6,255 bases of DNA from an uncultured Acetobacteraceae bacterium. GTDB taxonomy: Bacteria; Pseudomonadota; Alphaproteobacteria; Acetobacterales; Acetobacteraceae. Each line of letters starts with the position of its first letter. Position 1 is the first letter of the stretch. Location of the stretch: the NCBI GenBank assembly GCA_937930165.1, contig CALGVL010000363.1, positions 1-6,255 of the forward strand, read 5' to 3'. The notes beneath the pieces are model-generated. The model was not told where the DNA came from, ran no database searches, and worked only from the letters and a program-made list of their open reading frames with translations. The translations under genes were made by a program, and so were the position numbers. Shown here in pieces: positions 1 through 4,212 of the stretch.

Positions 1-298
1 GGTGCGTCAGCCCGGCCATGCCCCAGGCCAGCACCGCCGCGGGCGCCAGCATTCCGAGCGTCGCCATGGCCATGCCGGCCACACCCGCAATCCGCCAGCC
101 CATGACGCTGGCGACCAGGATGTTCGGCCCCGGTGCCGCCTGGGCCAGCGCGTAGAGCTGGGCGAAGGTCGCGTCGTCCAACCAGCCACGCAGTTCCACC
201 ACCTGCCGGTGCATCTCCGGCAGCACCGCATTGGCGCCGCCAACCGCAAGCAGCGACAGGATGGAGAAGGTGAGCAGGATCTGCAGCAGCAGGCTCAT
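1..298 (-). CDS. Chromate transporter, C-terminal-type half (ChrA/CHR family), 3' end outside window
   Basis: This is an integral membrane subunit of a CHR-family ion transporter; characterised family members move chromate across the inner membrane. The first 99 codons are visible and the frame stays open to the window edge, so the stop lies outside. Family signatures seen are a hydrophobic start (about residues 1-18), GGANAVLPEMHRQVVE (20-35) and the Pro-Gly-Pro-Asn motif in LAQAAPGPNILVASVMGW (51-68), followed by another hydrophobic segment (71-94). Its ATG (298-296) overlaps the TGA (297-295) of the upstream ChrA half in an ATGA arrangement, which implies translational coupling. Half-size CHR proteins of about 190 residues encoded as tandem pairs are known and are thought to act as heterodimers; this looks like the second member. 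The family call is firm, but the transported ion cannot be read from sequence. Confidence 0.9.
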   Translation of the reverse strand, partial: MSLLLQILLTFSILSLLAVGGANAVLPEMHRQVVELRGWLDDATFAQLYALAQAAPGPNILVASVMGWRIAGVAGMAMATLGMLAPAAVLAWGMAGLTH

Positions 299-891
299 CG
301 CGTCCGCGCCCCCGAAGGCTCCTCCCCAGCCTGGCGTGCCCGCCGGAGCGCGCAGGCGATGGAGACCGGGGCGAGCACCAGGACGATCAGCGGCAGGGGC
401 AGGCGCAGCATCGCGGCCGCCAGGGCGGCGAGCAGCAGGATCAGCAGCGCCTCCGGCTCCAGCTTCAGCCGGCTGGTCATCTTGAAGGCCGTGCCGATGA
501 CCATGCCGGCCGCCGCGGCGGCGATACCCTCCATGACCGGGGCCACCTGCGGCAACTGGCCGTAGCGGTCATAGAGCAGGCAGAGCCCGACCAGGATGCA
601 GAGCGGCGCGGCATAGATCCCCGCGGTCGCCAGCAGCGCCCCCGTCAGGCCGTGGAAGCGCCGGCCGATCATCACCGCCGCATTGCCCACATTCGGCCCG
701 GGCAGCACCTGGCCGAGCCCGAGGATCTGCGCATAGTCGCGCTCGGTCAGCCAGCGGCGCTCCTCCACGATGACATGTCGTGCCCAGGCGGCGACGCCGC
801 CGAAGCCGAGCAGGCCGATCTTCAGATAGGTGAGGAACAGTTCGATCCGGCCGGGGATGCGCGTCTCGGGCGTGGCGGTGGCTGCGGGCAA
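295..891 (-). CDS. Chromate transporter, N-terminal-type half (ChrA/CHR family)
   Basis: This 198-residue inner-membrane protein has the usual length of a short-chain CHR monodomain protein. Visible motifs are YLKIGLLGFGGVAAW (22-36), the charged stretch VEERRWLTERDYAQI (42-56) and LGQVLPGPNVGNAAVMIGRR (59-78) with the family Pro-Gly-Pro-Asn motif. Hydrophobic helices follow at about 84-108, 117-137, 146-163 and 166-183, and the C-terminus is basic. I chose the TTG at 891-889 as start because AGGAGGGAG (897-905 on this strand) lies just upstream at good distance and no in-frame ATG occurs before residue 74, after the first conserved motif. It overlaps the second ChrA half by 4 bases and lies 69 bases after the DUF308 gene, so co-transcription is plausible. 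A chromate role is inferred from the family; some CHR proteins may carry other oxyanions. Confidence 0.92.
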   Translation of the reverse strand: MPAATATPETRIPGRIELFLTYLKIGLLGFGGVAAWARHVIVEERRWLTERDYAQILGLGQVLPGPNVGNAAVMIGRRFHGLTGALLATAGIYAAPLCILVGLCLLYDRYGQLPQVAPVMEGIAAAAAGMVIGTAFKMTSRLKLEPEALLILLLAALAAAMLRLPLPLIVLVLAPVSIACALRRARQAGEEPSGARTR

Positions 892-896
892 GGCGA

Positions 897-905
897 CTCC
901 CTCCT
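897..905 (-). promoter_or_regulatory. Shine-Dalgarno supporting a TTG start
   Basis: On the minus strand this reads AGGAGGGAG and ends 5 bases before the TTG codon at 891-889. It is the main reason for placing the start of the first ChrA half at a TTG, since no nearby ATG is in frame. Confidence 0.7.
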
Positions 906-960
906 GGGCCGCCCATGCTTGCCCGAAAGTCTCCCATGGTCCATCCGGAGGGGAGGAGGT

Positions 961-1557
961 TCAGCCATGGCCCATGGCCGGGCCGTGCGGGTCATGATGG
1001 ACCCGCCGCAGCCGCCAGCCGAGGGCGATCATCAGGCCCCCCGCGACGATCGCCTCCAGCCCCACCAGCCAGATCAGCGCCAGCAATCCGGGGCCGGGCT
1101 GCGCGATCAGCCAGGCGCCGATGAAGATGGTGACGGCGCCCAGCAGTCCCATCAGCACGCTGCCCAGCCGGAAGGCGAGCACCAGCCGGAACACGCCGAT
1201 CATGATGCCCCAGAACCCGGCGACGAACACCAGGGCGAGGGCCGAGACCGCCGGCAGGATCAGCAGCGCCGCGGCGGCGAGGATGGAGACGATGCCGTCC
1301 AGCCAGAACCAGAAGCCATGCCGCTCCGGCGGTCCCTTGACCGCCTGGTAGATCGTGCCGATCCCGTCCAGCAGCATCCAGGCCGCGAGGAAGCCGAGGA
1401 TCACCGCCAATCCCAGGCCGGGCAGGATGAAGGCCAGTATCCCGAACAGGATGGCGATCACACCGCGTAGCACGAAGACCCACCAACCGCGCGCCATCAT
1501 GCGCACCGCCCGGAAGCGGCCGGCGAGGGTCGGATGGTCCATCGGGGTGTCGGACAT
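961..1557 (-). CDS. DUF308 / HdeD-like integral membrane protein
   Basis: This is a 198-residue inner-membrane protein with the three-fold repeated two-helix architecture of the HdeD/DUF308 family (the E. coli member HdeD is an acid-stress membrane protein). Hydrophobic helices lie at about 25-43, 47-65, 83-101, 105-127, 134-152 and 157-180; the recurring pattern is Trp or Phe, then Gly-Ile/Val, then a Leu-Pro turn (G24WW, LPG 45-47, F82WFW, LP 101-102). The start ATG at 1557-1555 follows GAGGAG (1567-1572) at 9 bases. The frame is open further upstream, but that stretch overlaps the lipoprotein gene in another frame and does not look coding. The C-terminal tail after R185 is rich in histidine (H187, H188, H191, H197) with M195, which might bind metal. 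It lies 69 bases upstream of the ChrA pair on the same strand. The molecular function of the family is unknown. Confidence 0.88.
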   Translation of the reverse strand: MSDTPMDHPTLAGRFRAVRMMARGWWVFVLRGVIAILFGILAFILPGLGLAVILGFLAAWMLLDGIGTIYQAVKGPPERHGFWFWLDGIVSILAAAALLILPAVSALALVFVAGFWGIMIGVFRLVLAFRLGSVLMGLLGAVTIFIGAWLIAQPGPGLLALIWLVGLEAIVAGGLMIALGWRLRRVHHDPHGPAMGHG

Positions 1558-1661
1558 GGCTGCACGCTCCTCGTGAAGGGGCCGTCCGTTGCCCAGGCGT
1601 GGCACGCACGGGGTTGCCGGACCGGTAGGAAACAGGCCGCGGGCGTCACCCTGCTCCCATG

Positions 1662-1690
1662 GGCGATGCTGCGCCTTGCGCAGCGTCGCC
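1662..1690 (-). terminator. Strong 13-bp stem-loop after the lipoprotein gene
   Basis: GGCGATGCTGCGC (1662-1674) and GCGCAGCGTCGCC (1678-1690) pair around a 3-base loop (CTT), with one non-Watson-Crick position (1667/1685). It begins 28 bases beyond the lipoprotein stop and ends about 100 bases before the DUF308 start. No T-run follows on the minus strand, so it could be a Rho-independent-like terminator of high-GC type, an mRNA-stabilising hairpin, or an intercistronic processing site. In plus-strand RNA the odd position would be a U-G pair; in minus-strand RNA it is an A-C mismatch. Confidence 0.5.
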
Positions 1691-1718
1691 GGGGAACGGC
1701 CGCAGCCTTGCGTCCTGC

Positions 1719-1883
1719 TCAGTAGCCGCCCGCCCGTGGTGCGGTGGAGGGCTGGGATGGCTGTGCGGGGGGGACCGGTTGCACGACTGTCGGCGGCGGG
1801 GCGGGAAGATCCCGCTCCACATAGATGCAGGCGGTAAGCGCCAGGATCAGGCCGAGGCCAGCGAGGACAGGCAGGGCTTTCAT
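1719..1883 (-). CDS. Small proline-rich lipoprotein (hypothetical)
   Basis: This 54-residue protein has a textbook lipoprotein signal: K2, a hydrophobic core (residues 4-15) and the lipobox L16-T17-A18-C19. Signal peptidase II would cut before C19 and the cysteine would be lipidated. The residue after cysteine is isoleucine, not aspartate, which by the E. coli sorting rule favours the outer membrane. The mature part is only 36 residues: a short IYVERDL segment, then a tail with 10 prolines in 28 residues, ending in RAGGY. This looks like a flexible periplasmic tether with no catalytic domain. The start ATG at 1883-1881 is preceded by GGGAG (1892-1896) at 8 bases. It is followed by the stem-loop at 1662-1690 and then, on the same strand, the DUF308 gene. 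No family is recognised; the lipoprotein call is firm, the role unknown. Confidence 0.75.
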   Translation of the reverse strand: MKALPVLAGLGLILALTACIYVERDLPAPPPTVVQPVPPAQPSQPSTAPRAGGY

Positions 1884-1930
1884 CGGTCTTTCTCCCACGG
1901 CAGCCCACCGACAATACCGAGGCCGCTGTG

Positions 1931-1963
1931 TCGCAATCCTTGCGATTACCCCGGTGCAACCGG
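1931..1963. repeat. Two adjacent perfect dyads upstream of the lipoprotein gene
   Basis: TCGCAA (1931-1936) and TTGCGA (1940-1945) are perfect inverted arms around TCC. Five bases further, CCGGT (1951-1955) and ACCGG (1959-1963) are perfect arms around GCA. They sit 48-80 bases upstream of the lipoprotein ATG. The 3-base spacers suit protein-binding operators better than RNA hairpins. Chance occurrence is possible at this base composition. Confidence 0.4.
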
Positions 1964-2083
1964 ATGTGAAGCGGGCAAGGGGGCGGGCCGCCATGGAAAC
2001 CTCCCGCCGCCCGGCGGGCATGGCAGGCGTGAGAGCCCGGCTAAGGGCTGTCTGACTCCCGCCTCGGTGGCCAGGAAGGCAGA

Positions 2084-2106
2084 ATGGATCTTGCAACCAA
2101 AGGTTG
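2084..2106 (+). repeat. Copy 1 of a 23-bp imperfect direct repeat containing TTGCAACCA
   Basis: This copy matches the one at 2553-2575 at 17 of 23 positions, including the uninterrupted TTGCAACCA (2091-2099). It also holds a dyad CAACC-AAA-GGTTG (2094-2106), which the second copy lacks in its right arm. It ends 20 bases before the preferred ATG (2126) of the 71-residue gene, so TTGCAA could be a -35-like element or an activator/repressor site. The low G/C at third codon positions here argues against it being coding. Confidence 0.45.
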
Positions 2107-2125
2107 TGTCCATCACGATAGCGTC

Positions 2126-2341
2126 ATGAAGGACGCTCCTGCGTTTTCGGAGATTGGCCTGGCGGAGCATTGCAAGCGCTTCGTGCTGGCCCGCTACCGC
2201 GATGCACGTGTGCGTGGCCTCGCCCATGGAGCCGCCTTGACGGAAGCCGCCGGCCTGTTGTGGGCGCTACAGCCTTCGCTCCCGGCCGGCATCGCGCGGC
2301 GCGCGACGGAAGAGGTCGTGGCGCGTGACCGGCCGGCATAG
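2126..2341 (+). CDS. Small hypothetical protein, 71 residues
   Basis: I do not recognise this protein. It looks cytosolic and helical, with no signal peptide, membrane segment or Cys/His motif; the middle (ARYRDARVRGLAHGAALTEA, about residues 22-41) mixes basic and small residues, and the end is charged. From 2126 on, most codons end in G or C, which supports it being a real gene. The same frame is open upstream to an ATG at 2084 that has a decent AGGAAGG (2073-2079) and would give 85 residues, but those 14 extra codons have weak third-position G/C and overlap the TTGCAACCA dyad. The ATG at 2126 has no Shine-Dalgarno, so a leaderless message is one possibility. A 40-residue gene follows 38 bases downstream on the same strand. 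Confidence 0.55.
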   Translation: MKDAPAFSEIGLAEHCKRFVLARYRDARVRGLAHGAALTEAAGLLWALQPSLPAGIARRATEEVVARDRPA

Positions 2342-2379
2342 GCAGTCCCGGGCGCGCATACTCAGGGGGAGGCCGCTTC

Positions 2380-2502
2380 ATGGACGATGACCCCACTCAC
2401 CCGCTCGCCGCGGCGCGCGGACTGATGATGGCCTTCACCCTCTCCATCCCGATCTGGGTGGGTCTTGCGGCCATCATCCGGGCGCTTGCAATCAGCCTAT
2501 AG
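2380..2502 (+). CDS. Small single-helix membrane protein, 40 residues
   Basis: This short gene encodes 40 residues: an acidic start (MDDDPTHP), then A10-A12, R13-G14, and one hydrophobic helix from about L15 to L36 with a central P24-I25-W26 and a single R34 near the end. It would be a one-pass inner-membrane peptide; by the positive-inside rule the orientation is ambiguous, with D2-D4 on one side and R34 on the other. Support comes from a very strong ribosome binding site, AGGGGGAGG (2364-2372), 7 bases before the ATG, consistent G/C at third positions, and its place 38 bases after another small gene on the same strand. No function can be assigned. Confidence 0.6.
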   Translation: MDDDPTHPLAAARGLMMAFTLSIPIWVGLAAIIRALAISL

Positions 2503-2518
2503 CCGGCACCCTTGCGAA

Positions 2519-2542
2519 CGCCCCTGCTGCCTTCCCGGGGCG
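2519..2542 (+). terminator. Weak stem-loop after the 40-residue gene
   Basis: CGCCCC (2519-2524) and GGGGCG (2537-2542) form a 6-bp stem with a 12-base loop, 16 bases after the stop codon. There is no T-run. It may end the small-gene transcript before the bactofilin promoter region, but the structure is short for a terminator. Confidence 0.25.
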
Positions 2543-2552
2543 GATTCCGGCC

Positions 2553-2575
2553 ATGCACTTTGCAACCATAAGTAG
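2553..2575 (+). repeat. Copy 2 of the 23-bp imperfect direct repeat containing TTGCAACCA
   Basis: This is the second copy of the unit at 2084-2106 (17 of 23 positions identical; exact TTGCAACCA at 2560-2568). It lies about 105 bases upstream of the bactofilin ATG, in an AT-rich island (about 2557-2580) that stands out against the GC-rich surroundings. Confidence 0.45.
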
Positions 2576-2604
2576 AATAACCGTTCGAGACCATGCTATT
2601 GACA
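2573..2604 (+). promoter_or_regulatory. Candidate promoter elements for the bactofilin gene
   Basis: TAGAAT (2573-2578) matches a sigma-70 -10 hexamer at 5 of 6 positions but has no good -35 at 16-18 bases. TTGACA (2599-2604) is a perfect -35 hexamer but lacks a convincing -10 downstream (AGTCGG at 17 bases). One of the two probably marks the promoter; which one cannot be decided from sequence. The intergenic stretch here is about 178 bases, consistent with an independent promoter. Confidence 0.35.
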
Positions 2605-2680
2605 GGGCTTGGCACCGCCCGAGTCGGCTCACTGTTCCGCGGGGCGCCGCACAAGGGTCAGTCGTGGAGGAAGCAATCAC

Positions 2681-3247
2681 ATGGCCATGGGCATCTTTAC
2701 CCGCGGAAAGGACAACCAGCCGCCCGCCGATCCGGCCCCGGCCGCACGAGAGGCCGATCTCGGCGTGCCGGTCTTTCGTCCAACCCCGAAGGATGCTCCT
2801 CCCAAGGCCGTCGCCCCGAAGCCCAGCGCCGCCCCCGCCACGCCGGATATCGCCCCCCGCCCCGGCGACCGGCGCACCTTGGTGGTCGGCCGCGGCATCA
2901 CGCTCCAGGGCACCGTGACGGATGCCGAGCGGCTGGTCGTGGAGGGCACCGTGGACTCCAGGATGATCCAGGCGGCCGAGGTCGTGGTGGCCCAGTCCGG
3001 CGTGTTCAAAGGCGAGATCGAGGTCGAGACTGCCGAGATCGCCGGCACCTTTGACGGCTCTCTCACCGCGCGCGGCAGCCTGACATTGCGCGCGACCGGC
3101 ACGATCGCCGGCACCGTCCGCTGCCGCCGGCTTGCGGTGGAGGAAGGCGGCCAACTCTCCGGGCAGGTGGAGATGCTGGCCGAGCCGGCCGGTTCGGCGG
3201 CAACATCGCTGCGCGACCCGGCGCCGCCGGTCCTGACGGTGGTCTGA
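2681..3247 (+). CDS. Bactofilin (polymer-forming cytoskeletal protein)
   Basis: This 188-residue protein is a bactofilin, a bacterial cytoskeletal family that polymerises without nucleotide into filaments or patches on the cytoplasmic face of the inner membrane and often organises local cell-wall work. The N-terminal segment MAMGIFTRGK fits the short membrane-targeting peptides of the family. A disordered Pro/Ala-rich linker follows (about 13-63), then the right-handed beta-helix core (about 64-167), with regularly spaced turns such as GRGITLQGTV, ERLVVEGTVDS, SGVFKGEIEV, AEIAGTFDGSL, TGTIAGTV and GGQLSGQVE. A short flexible tail ends in PVLTVV. The ATG at 2681 is chosen because GGAGGA (2666-2671) precedes it at 9 bases; an ATG at 2687 is possible but further away. 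Many bactofilin genes sit beside an M23 peptidase gene; none is present within this window. A membrane coiled-coil gene follows on the same strand. Confidence 0.93.
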   Translation: MAMGIFTRGKDNQPPADPAPAAREADLGVPVFRPTPKDAPPKAVAPKPSAAPATPDIAPRPGDRRTLVVGRGITLQGTVTDAERLVVEGTVDSRMIQAAEVVVAQSGVFKGEIEVETAEIAGTFDGSLTARGSLTLRATGTIAGTVRCRRLAVEEGGQLSGQVEMLAEPAGSAATSLRDPAPPVLTVV

Positions 3248-3256
3248 GTTGCAGTT

Positions 3257-3296
3257 GCCGCCGCCATGTCCAGGCGGCGGCCCCCCTCGGTGGGGG
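3257..3296 (+). terminator. Tandem stem-loops after the bactofilin gene
   Basis: GCCGCCGCC (3257-3265) pairs perfectly with GGCGGCGGC (3273-3281) over a 7-base loop, 9 bases after the bactofilin stop. A second stem, CCCCC (3282-3286) with GGGGG (3292-3296) and loop TCGGT, follows at once. No T-run follows, but two stacked GC stems directly after a stop codon are a likely transcription end or 3' stabiliser. If it terminates, the downstream gene needs its own promoter within 3297-3430. Confidence 0.55.
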
Positions 3297-3375
3297 CATG
3301 GACACGGCCCGTTTCGGTTGTGTCTTCCATTCGATTTTCCCGCATAGGCAGCGCAACGCATCGGCAGGCGTGTTA

Positions 3376-3429
3376 CGGTTTCGCAACCGCTCACCTGACC
3401 TGGTCAGAGGGTTCGGAGGGGATCCTCCG
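3376..3429 (+). promoter_or_regulatory. Three consecutive inverted repeats in front of the coiled-coil gene
   Basis: Within 54 bases there are three perfect dyads: CGGTT-TCGC-AACCG (3376-3389), CTGACC-T-GGTCAG (3395-3407) and CGGAGG-GGAT-CCTCCG (3414-3429). The middle one has a 1-base spacer and so suits a dimeric regulator's operator on DNA. The last contains the only Shine-Dalgarno candidate (GGAGG, 3415-3419) in its 5' arm and ends 1 base before the ATG at 3431, so in mRNA it would hide the ribosome binding site. Confidence 0.45.
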
Positions 3430-3430
3430 C

Positions 3431-4129
3431 ATGATGCCGCGTGTTGCTGCCTGGGGCGTTGTGCTGCTGGCTGGCCTCTTCCTGCCGCCCTGCCTGCTGC
3501 TTCTCATCATCGCCTGGCTGGCGCAGCAGACGGAACTGGCGGCCCTGGGCAATGCCTTACTACGCCAGACCGCGGCCCTGGACAGCAAGCGGCTTGCCGC
3601 CGAGGCGCTGACCGAGGAGTGCCGCGCGCAGACGGCGCTGCTGCAGGAGCAGGTTCGCCTCGCCATTTCGGGCCTTGCCGTCGGGCAGCGTCAGGTCGAG
3701 GCGATCCAGGCACTCTCGACGGAGAAGCGCCTGCAGCGGCTGGTCGGCGAATGGAATCTCGTTGTCAGCGAACTCGGCGCCACCCTCGCCGCCATGTGGC
3801 GGCTCGCGCATGGCTGGAAATCGGCAAGCCCCGATGCGCAGGGCCTGCCCTTGCCGCCGCCGGAGGAGTTGCCCCTGCACATCCTGCGCCTGCTGCCTCC
3901 GACATCAGAGGCAATGGTGAAATTCGAGGGCGATGAACGCTTCGTCCGACAGGCGGCGCGCTACCGCGCCACCTTCCAGACCTTTCTGGAGCATGTGCCG
4001 GAGACCGGCCCGCTCTCCCGCAGGGTCTTCCACAACATGATCTACGGCCGGCTGGATGCCCGGCTTGCCCTGCTGCCCCGCCCCAACCATGCGCGGGTCA
4101 TCGCCCCCGCGACCCTCACGGCGGATTAG
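3431..4129 (+). CDS. Membrane-anchored coiled-coil protein of unknown family
   Basis: I do not recognise this 232-residue protein. It begins with one strong hydrophobic segment (about 7-30), then a long alanine/leucine/glutamine-rich stretch with heptad-like spacing (about 31-105) that reads as a coiled coil. A helical part follows (106-130), then a proline-rich linker (PLPPPEELP, 140-148) and a mixed helical C-terminal region (about 149-215) containing conspicuous aromatics and charges (FEGDERFVRQAARYRATFQTF, about 165-185; F200, Y205). A single anchor followed by a coiled coil suggests an oligomeric inner-membrane scaffold; no catalytic motif is visible. The start is the ATG at 3431 (a second ATG at 3434); GGAGG lies 11 bases upstream within a hairpin. 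It follows the bactofilin gene at 183 bases on the same strand and converges on argJ. The frame is open further upstream, but that part crosses the bactofilin terminator and looks non-coding. Confidence 0.75.
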   Translation: MMPRVAAWGVVLLAGLFLPPCLLLLIIAWLAQQTELAALGNALLRQTAALDSKRLAAEALTEECRAQTALLQEQVRLAISGLAVGQRQVEAIQALSTEKRLQRLVGEWNLVVSELGATLAAMWRLAHGWKSASPDAQGLPLPPPEELPLHILRLLPPTSEAMVKFEGDERFVRQAARYRATFQTFLEHVPETGPLSRRVFHNMIYGRLDARLALLPRPNHARVIAPATLTAD

Positions 4130-4136
4130 GACCGAC

Positions 4137-4184
4137 GGCCGGGAGCCGCCCTGCCCCGAAGGCAGGCTCGCAAAGGTCCCGGCC
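4137..4184. terminator. Nested stem-loop between convergent genes
   Basis: GGCCGGGA (4137-4144) pairs perfectly with TCCCGGCC (4177-4184) and encloses a second perfect hairpin, CCTGCC-CCGAA-GGCAGG (4150-4166). It lies between the stop of the coiled-coil gene (4129) and the stop of argJ (4213), so it can act for both directions as a bidirectional terminator. T-runs are absent on both sides, as is common in GC-rich genomes. Confidence 0.55.
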
Positions 4185-4212
4185 TGAGCCCGACGAGGGC
4201 GGCCGGCAGCCG

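Larger units (their letters stand above)
1884..2125. promoter_or_regulatory. Divergent intergenic region between the lipoprotein gene and the small plus-strand genes
   Basis: This stretch of about 240 bases must hold the promoters for both directions. It contains two adjacent dyads (1931-1945 and 1951-1963), a GC-rich inverted repeat CCCGCCG/CGGCGGG (2003-2018, loop too tight for a full RNA hairpin), a weak 5-bp stem AGCCC/GGGCT (2034-2049) and the TTGCAACCA repeat unit (2084-2106). I see no convincing -35/-10 pair in either direction. TATTGT (about 1914-1919, minus strand) is a possible -10 for the lipoprotein gene without a good -35. Confidence 0.4.

Noticed and set aside
569..937. Alternative minus-strand frame starting at an ATG upstream of the ChrA TTG
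   Set aside because: Out of frame with the ChrA motifs and dominated by R/A/P/G; it is a frame shadow of the transporter gene.
652..1470. Plus-strand open frame of 272 codons across the ChrA and DUF308 genes
   Set aside because: Low-complexity Q/H/D/G composition typical of antisense shadows; both minus-strand genes have clear family features and ribosome binding sites.
1558..1959. In-frame 134-codon upstream extension of the DUF308 protein
   Set aside because: It overlaps the lipoprotein gene in another frame, includes the 1662-1690 hairpin, and reads as non-coding; GAGGAG at 1567-1572 supports the start at 1557.
2609..2624. TTGGCACCGCCCGAG as a sigma-54 (-24/-12) promoter
   Set aside because: The -24-like TGGCAC is present but the required GC-type -12 element (TTGC) is missing at the right spacing.
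2492..3394. Minus-strand open frame of 300 codons opposite the bactofilin gene
   Set aside because: Shadow of the bactofilin gene; no recognisable domain and low-complexity composition.
3266..3430. Upstream extension of the coiled-coil protein (55 codons)
   Set aside because: It would start inside the loop of the bactofilin terminator hairpin and precede the membrane anchor with unconserved-looking sequence; the region instead carries three dyads and a Shine-Dalgarno.
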